From: Peribacillus simplex
GTDB lineage: Bacteria; Bacillota; Bacilli; Bacillales; DSM-1321
Assembly (NCBI RefSeq): GCF_001542915.1
Contig: NZ_LNNH01000012.1
Span: 543,455-607,454, forward strand
Direction: 5' to 3'
Length of the DNA stretch: 64,000 nt
The notes beneath the pieces were generated by a model. That model ran no database searches. It had not been told where the DNA came from and was given only the letters and a program-made list of their open reading frames with translations. Positions 36,718 to 46,480 of this stretch are shown here, piece by piece. Position 1 is the first letter of the stretch. Every line of letters starts with the position of its first letter. The position numbers and the translations under genes were made by a program.

Positions 36718-37779
36718 TTAAACGAAAAAGTACGATATGATGGAAAGGAGCAAAGAAGTCATCGTCATGGCTATAAGGGGACGCATGGCTTTTGTGCGAA
36801 GTGCCTGCAGGCTTACATTCAGTCCTAGACCGATCATGGCCATTGTCAAAACAAAAGTGGTCGTTTTAGAAATACCGTCCATTACGGCAGGTGATACTGT
36901 AATATAAGTTCCAAACACATAACTCCCGATTAAACTCATGATAATAAAACCAACGAGAAACCATGGAAAATCAATTTTTGCACCACGGCCCGTTTTATCC
37001 TTTGTCCGCTTTTTCATCCAATACATAAAAATGAAACATAATGGGATAAGTAAAAAAACACGGCCCAATTTGGCAAGGAGTGCAATCGCTAGCGCATCTT
37101 CACCTGCAGGCGCCCCTGCCAATGCAACATGGGCGATTTCATGAAGACTGATCCCTGACCATATACCGTAATCCACATTCGATATCGGAAGAATCGGACG
37201 TATGAGGGTGTATATGATAGAAAATAGTGTTCCCATTAAAGCGATGATCCCGACGCCTATGGCTGTATCTTCTTCCTTAGCTTTCACGATGGGAGAAATT
37301 GCCGCGATGGCTGCTGCGCCGCATACCCCTGTTCCTACCGCAAGCAGAAGGGAAATGGATGTATCCGCCTTTAACCACTTTGCAATCAGGACCATTACGA
37401 CGATGGCAAATGTTACTGTCCCTATGTCACGTACCAACAATGGCAAACCCTGATTGAAAATCACATCGATATTTAATCTCAACCCGTATAAAATAATGGC
37501 AAAACGCAATAGTTTTTTTGCGGAAAATTCAATCCCAGTCCGGAATTTTTCTGGATATCCCGCGATTTGACGATAAATAACGGCGATGATGATCGAGCAC
37601 GCAAGAGGTCCTATTCGATTGAATCCTGAAATTTCAGATAGCCCCAAGCCTAATAGGGCGATAAAAAAAGTGAAGGCAATACCGCTCAACCATAACAGCT
37701 TGCTATTACGAAGCGGTGATTTCAATTTTTTCGGCTCCTCAATGGATTCTCCCAGAGGCCCATATTTTTCTAATTCCAT
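36718..37779 (-). CDS. YeiH/UPF0324-type membrane exporter, probably for sulfite/sulfate
   Basis: 353 residues from the ATG at 37779, which has GGGGGAAGG upstream; an ATG seven codons earlier is less well placed. About ten membrane segments carry the UPF0324 hallmarks KLLRFAIILYGLRLNIDVI, AVGTGVCGAAAIAAISPI and SGISLHEIAHVALAGA. Family members next to Xsc or sulfoacid genes are thought to export sulfite or sulfate. Xsc here releases sulfite, so that role fits. It is the last gene of the xsc unit. Confidence 0.85.
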   Translation of the reverse strand: MELEKYGPLGESIEEPKKLKSPLRNSKLLWLSGIAFTFFIALLGLGLSEISGFNRIGPLACSIIIAVIYRQIAGYPEKFRTGIEFSAKKLLRFAIILYGLRLNIDVIFNQGLPLLVRDIGTVTFAIVVMVLIAKWLKADTSISLLLAVGTGVCGAAAIAAISPIVKAKEEDTAIGVGIIALMGTLFSIIYTLIRPILPISNVDYGIWSGISLHEIAHVALAGAPAGEDALAIALLAKLGRVFLLIPLCFIFMYWMKKRTKDKTGRGAKIDFPWFLVGFIIMSLIGSYVFGTYITVSPAVMDGISKTTTFVLTMAMIGLGLNVSLQALRTKAMRPLIAMTMTSLLLSIISYFFV

Positions 37780-37832
37780 ACATTCCTTCCCCCTTTCCAT
37801 CTAGCACAGACTTTCCACAGCTAATATACGGG

Positions 37833-38582
37833 TCATCCCATCCTTTCAATCGTTTGAAAAAGATCAGTTTCTTCTATATTAGTAGGAGAATAACCTCTGA
37901 TGAAATACTCGACTTCCCCTAAAAAAGGCAAGCTCGGATTATGGTCCCCCCACAATTCCGGAACGGCTAAAGTCTGGGAACGATGGGACCTTAGGGCACG
38001 AATCTTTTTCTGTAAAGTTCCTGTTATATTCACTGTTGTGATACTGCCCTGCCCGTTTTTATTTAGCCAATCCTCATAAAAAGCGTACCAAAGGACAAAG
38101 TACAGACTATGGATCTTAAAAGCCGGAAAAACGGGATCTGGAAAAAAATCGGGATCACCGGATTTTAGAAAAGCATATTCGGCAGCACGGCCAATCGCAC
38201 AATGGTCGGGGTGTCCCCCATATTTTTCATGGAACGTGACGAGTGCATCCGGTTGAACTTCACGAATCACCTTTATGATTCTCTCCGCCAATAAATCAAT
38301 CGATTCAAATTCAATCGTTTTATCCCTTACATGTAAAAATCGCAGGTCTTTGATCCCTAATTCTTCACAAGCGCCTTTTAACTCCCTTACCCTAAGTCCA
38401 GGCAATGACTCCCTTGTTGTAAGAATGGGATTTCCCATGCGTCTGCCCATTTCGCCTTTTGTCGCACATAACAAAGTTATTTGAATACCACGCTCTGACA
38501 TTTTGGCAATGGTTCCGCCACACAGAAATGATTCATCATCGGGATGTGCAAGTACCACTAATAACCTGCGCTTTGTTTGCAT
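37833..38582 (-). CDS. PIG-L family deacetylase (LmbE/BshB-like)
   Basis: 249 residues from the ATG at 38582, which has AGGAGG four bases upstream. The zinc motif AHPDDESF (12-19) and the second part GGHPDHCAIG are intact, with CATKGEMGR between them. The frame is open 138 bases further up and would add a hydrophobic segment, so an anchored form starting at 38720 cannot be excluded. Family members remove acetyl groups from GlcNAc conjugates, as in bacillithiol synthesis. Its place between the aminotransferase and the exporter is unusual for a taurine cluster. Confidence 0.82.
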   Translation of the reverse strand: MQTKRRLLVVLAHPDDESFLCGGTIAKMSERGIQITLLCATKGEMGRRMGNPILTTRESLPGLRVRELKGACEELGIKDLRFLHVRDKTIEFESIDLLAERIIKVIREVQPDALVTFHEKYGGHPDHCAIGRAAEYAFLKSGDPDFFPDPVFPAFKIHSLYFVLWYAFYEDWLNKNGQGSITTVNITGTLQKKIRALRSHRSQTLAVPELWGDHNPSLPFLGEVEYFIRGYSPTNIEETDLFQTIERMG

Positions 38583-38734
38583 AGTTCCTCCTAATTGGTA
38601 TTGTCCAGGTCCTATAGGGTTTGGCCCTACATAAAATAAAAACATGGACATGGATGTCAAAACAACTAGACATATCATGCCCATCTTCTTTAATTGGTTA
38701 CGGTATGTCTCTAGGGACAATCACCTTTTACGGG

Positions 38735-40093
38735 TTAGCATAATTCATATAAAACGGATTTTACTGTTTCAATGACAAAATCTACATCTTCATTTGTTGA
38801 AGATAAAGGCGGTGCGATGATCAATACATTCCCATAACCAGGAACTGTATCTCCGTTACGGCCGATGATAAGCCCTTTAGCCTTACATGAACCTATTACT
38901 TTCCCCATGAATTCATCGGAAACTGGCGTTTTTGATTTTTTATCTTCCACTAATTCAATTCCATATAAAAATCCAACCCCGCGTACCTCCCCGACCTTAT
39001 CAAGGGCTGTCAATTCAAAGAGCTTACTTAACTTAGTTTCACTTAGTTGGGCAACTCTTTGAACAATCCTTTCTTTTTCGATGATTTCAATATTCTTAAG
39101 AGCCACTGCACATGAGGCAGGATGGCCTCCATATGTTGACACATGCCTAAAGTGATTTAAATCACCATCACCTTTGAATTTATCATAAATCCTTGAATTC
39201 ACCGCTGTTGCCCCAAGTGGAAGATATCCACTGGTCAAACCCTTTGCCATCGTTACAATATCTGGCTGAACCTCATCTGAATGCATGAACCCGAACATTT
39301 TTCCAGTTCTTCCAAAACCTGAAACCACCTCATCCACAATTAAAAGTACATCATGCTTCTTACAGATTTCAGCAACTTTTGTTAAGTATTCTTTTGAAGG
39401 AATAAGGACCCCTCCACCAGAGATGAATGGTTCAAGAATAACGCCAGCTACCGTTTTGGAGCCTTCAAAGTTAATAACCTGATCGATATAATCCGCTGCA
39501 AGAAGGTCGGAGTTTTCAACGTTTTCCCCAAACGAACTACGATAACTGTACGGCGGCGGCACATGGAGGAAACCTGGAACACCCGGGTCATATTTCTCTC
39601 TCCGATTCGCTTGTGCCGTTGCGCTTAATGAGCCAAACGTATTACCATGATAAGCTCGATACCTGGAAATGAATTTATATTTCCCAGGGTTTCCATTTTG
39701 AGAATGATATTGACGAGCGATCTTGAATGCGGTCTCATTCGCCTCCGATCCGCTGTTCGTAAAAAAAGTTGTATACGGACCCTTTAAGTGTTCACTTATT
39801 TTTGCCGATAATTCGATGGCCGGCTTATGGCTTAACGTTAAAGGGAAATAAGATAAGTTAATCATTTGTTCATAGGCTGCCTGGGCGATTTCTTTCCGTC
39901 CGTGGCCCAGATTCAAGCACCATAATCCGGAAACTCCATCTAAATATTTATCTCCTTTAGTATCCGTGAACCATGAGCCTGCTCCTTCCGTAGCCATCAT
40001 GGGAGCATCCTTTTCATTATAGCGATGCATTGCATGCCATAAATGATCTTTATCCATTTGAACAAGGTCTTTCGTTTCAGTTTCTAACTTCAC
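38735..40093 (-). CDS. tpa: Taurine:pyruvate-type class III aminotransferase
   Basis: 452 residues. PLP features: NSGSEANETAFKIARQYH (113-130), DEVVSGFGRTGKMF (254-267, Asp contacting the ring nitrogen) and Lys284 in TMAKGLTSGYLPLGA as Schiff-base residue. The start HLWHAMHRY and WCLNLGHGRKEIA resemble taurine--pyruvate aminotransferases (Tpa). It lies 58 bp behind xsc, so it should turn taurine into sulfoacetaldehyde. With phnX next door and no PhnW-type class V enzyme visible, it may also accept 2-aminoethylphosphonate. Confidence 0.88.
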   Translation of the reverse strand: MKLETETKDLVQMDKDHLWHAMHRYNEKDAPMMATEGAGSWFTDTKGDKYLDGVSGLWCLNLGHGRKEIAQAAYEQMINLSYFPLTLSHKPAIELSAKISEHLKGPYTTFFTNSGSEANETAFKIARQYHSQNGNPGKYKFISRYRAYHGNTFGSLSATAQANRREKYDPGVPGFLHVPPPYSYRSSFGENVENSDLLAADYIDQVINFEGSKTVAGVILEPFISGGGVLIPSKEYLTKVAEICKKHDVLLIVDEVVSGFGRTGKMFGFMHSDEVQPDIVTMAKGLTSGYLPLGATAVNSRIYDKFKGDGDLNHFRHVSTYGGHPASCAVALKNIEIIEKERIVQRVAQLSETKLSKLFELTALDKVGEVRGVGFLYGIELVEDKKSKTPVSDEFMGKVIGSCKAKGLIIGRNGDTVPGYGNVLIIAPPLSSTNEDVDFVIETVKSVLYELC

Positions 40094-40151
40094 AATTGAA
40101 CCCCCTTATTATTCATTGAGTCATCGCGCCACCGTTACACCTTTCACACCC

Positions 40152-41915
40152 TCATTTATCCCAGTTTTTATGATCTAAATGAGAATATTTTTCTAGTAAT
40201 CTAGTAGGCATTTTTAATGCATCTTTTCTAAATGGAGGAGCTAACTGTGTTCCATCCACTTGGATGTCAATGACAGTCGGTTTGTTTGATTTTATTGCTT
40301 TTTCTATGGCAGACCCTAGTTCCTCAGGTTTTTCCACTCTAATACCTACTGCACCCATTGATCGTGCAACTTCTGCAAAATCAGGATTTTGGATGTCCGC
40401 ACCTACAAAACGGTTATTATAGAAATCCACTTGGTTCTTTTTCTCTGCGCACCATGCATTATTATTGAAGACGCACGCGATGACTGGGATGTTTTCTTCA
40501 ACGGCCGTACTCACTTCATGTAAGCTCATCCCCCATGCCCCATCTCCAACAATGGCTAAAACAGGCGTATTTGGCTCAGCTAACTTGGCACCTAGTGCGG
40601 ATGGGTAAGCAAATCCTGTATTCCCGAATGTTAGCGCAGCGATATGTCTTCTGCTCTGGTTGAATTTCAAGTAAGCGTTTGCAGTTGACGATACATTACC
40701 GATATCAGTAGTGACGATGGCATTTTCGGGCAACACCTTAGTCAATTCCAAAAGGGCTCGACGCGGATTGATCGGTGTTCCATCGATCATCGCAAGTTTG
40801 ACCAATTCTTCTTCCCATTTTTGTTTTTCATTCGTTACTTCGACAATCCGATTTTTTTCTTGTTTTACGTTAGGTTTATTTGCCTTCAAACGTTTCAGGA
40901 TTTCACGACTCGCCTCACGGGCATCTCCGATGATTCCAACTTCGACGGGATGTGTTCTGGCAATTTGCCTTGGGTTAATATCGATTTGGATGATTTGGGC
41001 ATCTTTAGGGAAATAATCAATGTCATAGCATGGTAACGTACCAAATACTGATAATCTTGTACCGACCGCCAATATGACGTCCGCTTTCTTAAGTGTATTC
41101 ATGGCCGCCTTTGAACCCATGTAACCGATCGGGCCGACTGATAATGGATGTTCAGAAGGAAAAGCATCATTATGCATATAGGAGACAGCTACCGGAGCTG
41201 TTAGATATTCTGCAATATTCTTAATTTCCTCAATGCCATCGGAATCAACCGTTCCCCTGCCGGAAATAATCACGGGATACTCAGCCTCAGCCAAAATTTC
41301 CGCTGCTCTATTCAAGGAGGCAGAAGACCCGCAACCTCTTTCATCTACGCGATATTGATGTGGTTTTAGTATTTGATCTTCCACTTCACCATAGAAGTAA
41401 TCACGGGGGATATCGAATAATACCGGTCCCCTCTCGGCATAGGCAATCCGAAATGCTGTCCTAAGGCAATCAGCGACCCGGCCTGGATGTGTCACTCTCA
41501 CCGTTTCTTTCGTGATGGCCTTGAAGATGGAAACTTGATCACATTCCTGAAAACCATCCCATCCAACCGTTGGTGTGCCAGCCGAAGGAGAGATGACTAC
41601 CATTGGAGTATGAGCTTGATTGGCCGCTGCAACGGAGGTGACCATATTGGTCATTCCCGGTCCGTTTTGCCCGATGACGACTCCGGCAACACCTGAGACA
41701 CGACAATAGGCATCTTCCATATGTGCTGCACTTTGTTCATGGCGGACACCTATGAAACGGATGCCTGCAGTTGGCAATAAATCAAGCATATCCATGAAGG
41801 CAGATCCCAGTATTCCCGAGATATGTTTAACTCCCTCGGCCACTAACGTCTCAACGATTGCTTCACTTGGTGTCATTTTAACTTTCGTTCCCCTTACCGT
41901 TTTTGTTTCGACCAT
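40152..41915 (-). CDS. xsc: Sulfoacetaldehyde acetyltransferase Xsc
   Basis: 587 residues, full size. The thiamine-diphosphate enzyme features are present: E60 in [16 protein letters not shown], the middle domain with [16 protein letters not shown] and the cofactor motif [15 protein letters not shown] to [14 protein letters not shown]. The N-terminal [15 protein letters not shown] and [19 protein letters not shown] are specific for Xsc. It cleaves sulfoacetaldehyde with phosphate to acetyl phosphate and sulfite in the cytoplasm. The ATG has AAGGAG eight bases upstream. Its own promoter with the shared operator lies just upstream. Confidence 0.95.
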   Translation of the reverse strand: MVETKTVRGTKVKMTPSEAIVETLVAEGVKHISGILGSAFMDMLDLLPTAGIRFIGVRHEQSAAHMEDAYCRVSGVAGVVIGQNGPGMTNMVTSVAAANQAHTPMVVISPSAGTPTVGWDGFQECDQVSIFKAITKETVRVTHPGRVADCLRTAFRIAYAERGPVLFDIPRDYFYGEVEDQILKPHQYRVDERGCGSSASLNRAAEILAEAEYPVIISGRGTVDSDGIEEIKNIAEYLTAPVAVSYMHNDAFPSEHPLSVGPIGYMGSKAAMNTLKKADVILAVGTRLSVFGTLPCYDIDYFPKDAQIIQIDINPRQIARTHPVEVGIIGDAREASREILKRLKANKPNVKQEKNRIVEVTNEKQKWEEELVKLAMIDGTPINPRRALLELTKVLPENAIVTTDIGNVSSTANAYLKFNQSRRHIAALTFGNTGFAYPSALGAKLAEPNTPVLAIVGDGAWGMSLHEVSTAVEENIPVIACVFNNNAWCAEKKNQVDFYNNRFVGADIQNPDFAEVARSMGAVGIRVEKPEELGSAIEKAIKSNKPTVIDIQVDGTQLAPPFRKDALKMPTRLLEKYSHLDHKNWDK

Positions 41916-41945
41916 AGCGCATTCTCCTTAATTATATTTATTTCT

Positions 41946-42013
41946 GATAACGACGTTGCGACGTCCGTACCAGTTATAAGATGTATAATACTCCCATTTG
42001 ACCAAACCGTCAA
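41946..42013 (-). promoter_or_regulatory. xsc promoter with operator shared with the permease promoter
   Basis: On the minus strand: TTGACG (42013-42008), 17-bp spacer, TATTAT (41990-41985), 8 bp, then a 31-bp element (41976-41946) containing TAACTGGTAC and ACGTCGCAACGT. The same elements with the same spacings occur at 45262-45329. The promoter parts are near consensus. Confidence 0.75.
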
Positions 42014-42082
42014 TCAATAAATTGAATTTTTTGAATATTTTAGTTTCCCCATTCATGCAGGACTTCATGAACAAACGTCTAC

Positions 42083-42937
42083 TTAACTAATAAACGTATC
42101 CTTTTTTTCGGTCAATCTGTAGTCGATCCTATCAATGATCTCCAATAAATCGCCTATTTCATCAATCACGAAATCGGCACCTGCATTAAGAAAACGGTTT
42201 TCAGCAGTTTTCATACGGGATTGCAGCTCATAAGGATCCATTTCGTTGATTTCTGTTTCTGAAAGGCCAATTTCACTGCCGCCTTTCAATACGGCAACCG
42301 TCCACATTCCCGCAGAAATGCCTTCTTTGATGTCACTGATCGTATCGCCGACTTTAACGATTTTGCTGAGTGGATATACTTGGAGATCCATTGCCGTCTT
42401 AAAGCACATCCAAGGTGCAGGCCTTCCTGCAGGCACATCGTTGGACGCAACGATGGAATCTGGTTGATAACCCCATATTTTCGCCTCTTCTTTAACAATA
42501 TTAATCATTTCACGAGTATACCCTGTTGTCGAACCGATTTTTATTCCTTGCTGCCTTAAACGCCTGACTAATTCAATTACGCCAGGTATAGGTTTGGCAT
42601 TTTCCTTGAGAACCTTTAAAAGCAAAGCCTCAAAGTCCTTATATAAGAATTCAAGATTTCCTTCGTCCGGTTCTTTCGCGAATTTAGCAATCCATAAATT
42701 CCGGATTCGAGTCATGTTCAAGAGTTCCCTTATATGATCCATTTTCGATAAACCCATGGGCTCCCTTGCTTCCTCGATGGTAATTTCAATTTCCCTTATC
42801 CTGAATATCTCGACAAATGCTTCAACCGGCGCCAAACAACCATAATCCACCGTCGTTCCTGCCCAATCGAATATTACTGCCTGTACCTCGTTCCGTCCTT
42901 TTGCATTTCCCAAGCCAATCCCCTCTCCCTTCTCCAT
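42083..42937 (-). CDS. phnX: Phosphonoacetaldehyde hydrolase PhnX
   Basis: 284 residues from the ATG at 42937 (GGGGAAAGAG upstream); an ATG at 42991 would add 18 untypical residues. The HAD nucleophile lies in VIFDWAGTTVDYG, the Schiff-base Lys in REPMGLSKMDHIREL (about K65), and KVGDTISDIKEGISAGMW is the HAD motif III. It breaks the C-P bond of phosphonoacetaldehyde to acetaldehyde and phosphate. Its usual partner PhnW is absent; the class III aminotransferase of the same region may replace it. It follows the lipoprotein gene by about 50 bp. Confidence 0.92.
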   Translation of the reverse strand: MEKGEGIGLGNAKGRNEVQAVIFDWAGTTVDYGCLAPVEAFVEIFRIREIEITIEEAREPMGLSKMDHIRELLNMTRIRNLWIAKFAKEPDEGNLEFLYKDFEALLLKVLKENAKPIPGVIELVRRLRQQGIKIGSTTGYTREMINIVKEEAKIWGYQPDSIVASNDVPAGRPAPWMCFKTAMDLQVYPLSKIVKVGDTISDIKEGISAGMWTVAVLKGGSEIGLSETEINEMDPYELQSRMKTAENRFLNAGADFVIDEIGDLLEIIDRIDYRLTEKKDTFIS

Positions 42938-42991
42938 CTCTTTCCCCGTCAAAAAAAAACATTTTGTGATGGATCCGAATATACCGTACAT

Positions 42992-43450
42992 TCAATTCAC
43001 TTCTTTCAAAAATAACTGTAAATCTTCTATCGCCGCTTTAGAGAGTTCCTCGATTTTTTCTGTGTCTTTTTCAGGATTTCCTGACTCCCCGATTAATGGG
43101 TAGAGATTTTTCTCAATTCGTTCATACCAGTCGGGAAAATCATCTTCCACTTGCTTCTCTATCGAATCCCAATCGGAACTGACCTTTTTACCCAGTTCTT
43201 GAATTTTCTCTGGATCTGCCTCGGCACTTCCTTCAGTTACCAAAGCATTTATTGATTGAACGACTTCGGCGACACCAGTTTCAATACCTTCTGCATCCTG
43301 GGTCTCTGCTGCACTTTTATCGGACCTCTCATTTGTAACCGGATTTTTTTCTTGGTTGTGTTCGTCCGGTTTTATCGTATTGTTACAGGCTGACAGCAGC
43401 AACATGGTGCCAAAGATGAGCCCATTGGTCAATAAACGGGAAACATTCAA
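42992..43450 (-). CDS. Lipoprotein of unknown function in the sulfonate/phosphonate region
   Basis: 152 residues. A signal peptide ends in the lipobox LLSAC with Cys22, followed by a polar, acidic region (about 23-60) and a helical part rich in Glu, Lys and Asp (SINALVTEGSAEADPEKI and similar). No family recognised. It lies between the permease and phnX and probably belongs to the same unit. A binding or surface role in substrate capture would fit but nothing in the sequence proves it. Confidence 0.75.
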   Translation of the reverse strand: MNVSRLLTNGLIFGTMLLLSACNNTIKPDEHNQEKNPVTNERSDKSAAETQDAEGIETGVAEVVQSINALVTEGSAEADPEKIQELGKKVSSDWDSIEKQVEDDFPDWYERIEKNLYPLIGESGNPEKDTEKIEELSKAAIEDLQLFLKEVN

Positions 43451-43648
43451 GATAATCCCTCCATCATGATCCTAAAAGACAATGCCGCCTCATGCTTGTT
43501 GGTACATGGCACTCTTTTTTCTATGGGTATCATATTCTAGTTGAAAAGTGCTTGAAGAAATTCATCTGAGGAATAACTTAGAAGTATACAAAACAATCTG
43601 TACTATAGTTCAATTAAGTCTATTCTGGTTTAGTGCCCTTGCTAAAAA

Positions 43649-45061
43649 CTATAACTTTTCGGAATTGGGGGCACCATGAACCATATTTAATTCACTCTCC
43701 ATATATTTCGCTTTTCTTCGTCGAATGAAAAAGAAAGAACAAATTACGATCAAGCTAAATAACATGGTAAAGATAAACTGAGGACGCTGGGAATCGATAA
43801 ATGCCATCAATATGATCACGGAAACCATGGAAAGAATGGTTGCGTACGTTAAATACGGGAATAACCACATCTTGATCTTGAATACCCCTGGATTTTCTTT
43901 CTCCATCCTCTTCCTTAATCGGAGATGAGATACCGCAATCGATAAATAGACAAGTATTCCGACCCCACCCGAGGAATTCACTAAAAAGAAAAAGATTTTA
44001 TCTGGTGAGACGTAACTGAAAATGGTGCTGATGAAGGCAAATAATGTAGAACCGATGACAGCAAGAATAGGGACACCGTTCTTGCTCACCCTTGAGAATA
44101 GCTTTGGTGCATCACCCTTTTGTGCAAGGGAGAATAACATACGGGAGCTTGTATATAATCCGGAATTCAAACAGGAAAGCAATGCAATGAGAATCACTAT
44201 ATTCATGATCAGGGCAGCAGAAGGAATTCCTAGCATTTCAAGTACGGCAACAAACGGACTTTTCAGCAAGGAAGCCGAATTCCATGGTAAAAGGGTCACT
44301 AGTACGGCAATGGATCCGATATAGAAAATCAGGATTCTCCAAACCACACTGTTCAATGCACTTCTTACTGATTTAACTGGATCACTCGTTTCACCAGCCG
44401 CAATTGCAGGAATCTCCACTCCTACAAAAGCATGGAAAACAATGGCGACCCCGACAAGTACCGAGCTTATCCCATTTGGAATAAAACCGCCAAAGTTCAA
44501 AAGGTTGGAGGTACCAGGTGGTTTTATCGATGGGATAAAACCTAAGATCACTGCAACGCCCAGACAAAGAAATAGGATGATACTGATTATTTTAATGATG
44601 GAAAACCAGTATTCAAACTCACCAAACGATTTAACGGAAAAAATATTCGTCAGCTTCAAAAGGATAATCAGCGAGAGACTTATGACCCAGACCGGAACGG
44701 AAGGAACCCAGCCATGTATGATTGCAGCTCCTGCTGTCGCTTCCAATGCAATTACGATAACCCAAAAGAACCAATATAACCAACCAGTGGTGAAACCGGC
44801 CCATTCACCGATTCCTTCTCTTGCATAAACCGCAAATGATCCAGTATTGGGATTTACGGTTGCCATTTCCCCAAGCATTCTCATGACTAAAACAACGATC
44901 AAGCCTGCCAAAACATATGATAAAATCGCTCCGGGGCCCGTTTGACCAATAATGATACCGCTTCCAACGAATAAACCAGCACCGATGACTCCACTCAATG
45001 ATATCATCGTTAAATGTCTTTGTTTCAGACCTGGTTTCAGTTCTTCTTGTTGATGTTTCAT
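43649..45061 (-). CDS. APC-family amino acid permease (GabP-like), candidate taurine/AEP importer
   Basis: 470 residues from an ATG at 45061 next to a GGTGGAGGG stretch; an in-frame TTG at 45073 is possible. About twelve membrane segments with the APC start HLTMISLSGVIGAGLFVGSG and the amphipathic loop NPNTGSFAVYAREGIG. The closest known group is the GABA/aromatic amino acid permeases. It is the first gene behind the promoter that shares its operator with xsc, so taurine or 2-aminoethylphosphonate, both analogues of GABA or beta-alanine, are likely substrates. Specificity is inferred. Confidence 0.88.
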   Translation of the reverse strand: MKHQQEELKPGLKQRHLTMISLSGVIGAGLFVGSGIIIGQTGPGAILSYVLAGLIVVLVMRMLGEMATVNPNTGSFAVYAREGIGEWAGFTTGWLYWFFWVIVIALEATAGAAIIHGWVPSVPVWVISLSLIILLKLTNIFSVKSFGEFEYWFSIIKIISIILFLCLGVAVILGFIPSIKPPGTSNLLNFGGFIPNGISSVLVGVAIVFHAFVGVEIPAIAAGETSDPVKSVRSALNSVVWRILIFYIGSIAVLVTLLPWNSASLLKSPFVAVLEMLGIPSAALIMNIVILIALLSCLNSGLYTSSRMLFSLAQKGDAPKLFSRVSKNGVPILAVIGSTLFAFISTIFSYVSPDKIFFFLVNSSGGVGILVYLSIAVSHLRLRKRMEKENPGVFKIKMWLFPYLTYATILSMVSVIILMAFIDSQRPQFIFTMLFSLIVICSFFFIRRRKAKYMESELNMVHGAPNSEKL

Positions 45062-45413
45062 ACCCTCCACCAACTTTCAATATTTTGGGGAATCAACTAA
45101 AGATAATCACTACATCGATGTAAAAGTAAAGATTTCGCTTTCTGTCCCTTACATTTTCACAAGGAAAGTGGAGCTTGGAACCTCGGCCTATTCAAACAAC
45201 TCAGGATATGACTCTATGACTATTCCCCCTTCCTATTATCCAATTCTGTAAGAGGTAATAACATCACTACGTCATGACGTTAGTACCACTTACTATGGTT
45301 ATAATACACTCTGATTTTTTTAAAGTCAATCCAAAATCAGAATATTTGGATAATGAAATGAAAATCGAAGTTGCAATGTGTGGAGAGCCTACATACAACA
45401 TCCTGCAAAGGTG
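45062..45413. other. Permease upstream region
   Basis: About 350 bp. It contains the permease promoter and operator (45262-45329) and otherwise no gene. Confidence 0.6.
45262..45329 (-). promoter_or_regulatory. Permease promoter with shared operator
   Basis: On the minus strand: TTGACT (45329-45324), 17-bp spacer, TATTAT (45306-45301), 8 bp, then a 31-bp element (45292-45262) with TAAGTGGTAC and the perfect dyad ACGTCATGACGT (45280-45269). Compared with the xsc element, most positions agree (TAA-TGGTAC--ACGTC---ACGT-GT-AT) and the distances are identical. Confidence 0.78.
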
Positions 45414-46043
45414 TCATATTTCTTTCGCTCTGGAAGTCTCATCCTTTGTATGATCCTTATCTGCCTTTAGCGAATTTTGCTTTCTATCCAGCATTTTCTT
45501 TAAAAAGTATGAAAAGAGCAAGGTAAACGCAACACCCTTCATGATCGATGAATAACCGTAAACAAGAAGCCCTAGGACCAGTACAATTAGATTTATTATT
45601 CTTATTGTCACTGCAATATCTATTTTTTCATTTTTATGATGTAAAATTAGCGCGATCACATCAAAACCAACAGTAGTGGCATTTGCTGTTATACATAGAT
45701 AGTATCCTACCGCTATCAAAATCGACGATATTAGAACGACTAAAACGATATTCAAGTCAAAACGTATATTCAGTGAATAAAAAATATTGAAAAACAACAT
45801 ATAACTAAGCGAACTTACTATCGACTTAACGAAGTACTCTTTACCTAAAAAAACTAAACAAATGATTAACAAAAATCCGGTAACGAAATTAGCCAGCAGG
45901 GCCAGGTCATAGCCCGATAAAGCATTCAATAACAACGCAGAGCTAGTTACGCCCCCATTGATAATTTCATTGGGCACGATTAAGCAAGCATAAGCAAAAG
46001 TCATCGAAATGTTTCCTGCAATAATTTTCATGAAATCTTTCAT
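45414..46043 (-). CDS. YitT/YczE-family membrane protein
   Basis: 209 residues with five to six membrane segments and the YitT hallmark NEIINGGVTSSALLLN near the start. The soluble C-terminal DUF2179 domain of longer YitT proteins is missing; the tail is short and charged. The molecular function of the family is not settled. It stands alone, reading away from the permease region. Confidence 0.82.
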   Translation of the reverse strand: MKDFMKIIAGNISMTFAYACLIVPNEIINGGVTSSALLLNALSGYDLALLANFVTGFLLIICLVFLGKEYFVKSIVSSLSYMLFFNIFYSLNIRFDLNIVLVVLISSILIAVGYYLCITANATTVGFDVIALILHHKNEKIDIAVTIRIINLIVLVLGLLVYGYSSIMKGVAFTLLFSYFLKKMLDRKQNSLKADKDHTKDETSRAKEI

Positions 46044-46249
46044 GAGTACTCACCTTTCCTTTCATACATTTTGAACCTCGATATGTATTTATACTGTAAT
46101 GATAAAATCAACATTCATTACTCCATCGACTTATTTCGAATCATTCAGGATTTTACGTTGCTAGAGTAAAATTGCAGGTTTTTTGATCGAGTGCCGTTGT
46201 AAATTCAGGTGATTACAATTATTCGCTAGTAAGAATCCTCTCTCCTTCA

Positions 46250-46293
46250 AAAAAATAAATAAACATGCCCTGGGTCATGCTTGGCATGTTTAT
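46250..46293 (-). terminator. Second hairpin downstream of tatC
   Basis: TAAACATGCC (46261-46270) pairs with GGCATGTTTA (46284-46293); on the minus strand ATTTATTTTTTT follows. Confidence 0.75.
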
Positions 46294-46386
46294 GCATCTT
46301 TTCCGGCAATGGATGAAAACCCATTATGGATGCTTGAATTGATGCTTGATTGTCCTAATCACTTCTCAAAGTATTATTTTGCCCTC

Positions 46387-46422
46387 AAAAAAGTTGAGGA
46401 GAATACCCGCCTCAACTTTTTT
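46387..46422 (-). terminator. Terminator of phoD-tatA-tatC (bidirectional)
   Basis: AAAAAAGTTGAGG (46387-46399) pairs with CCTCAACTTTTTT (46410-46422). T-runs lie on both strands. Confidence 0.9.
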
Positions 46423-46480
46423 GTATACCTTTAAATATTTCCTAAGAAATGTTTTTTTTCAAAAGATTGGTAGATACATT

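Larger units (their letters stand above)
46044..46480. other. Gene-free region with two terminators
   Basis: 437 bp between the yitT-like gene and tatC. It has two hairpins (46250-46293 and 46387-46422) and no recognisable gene. Confidence 0.6.
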
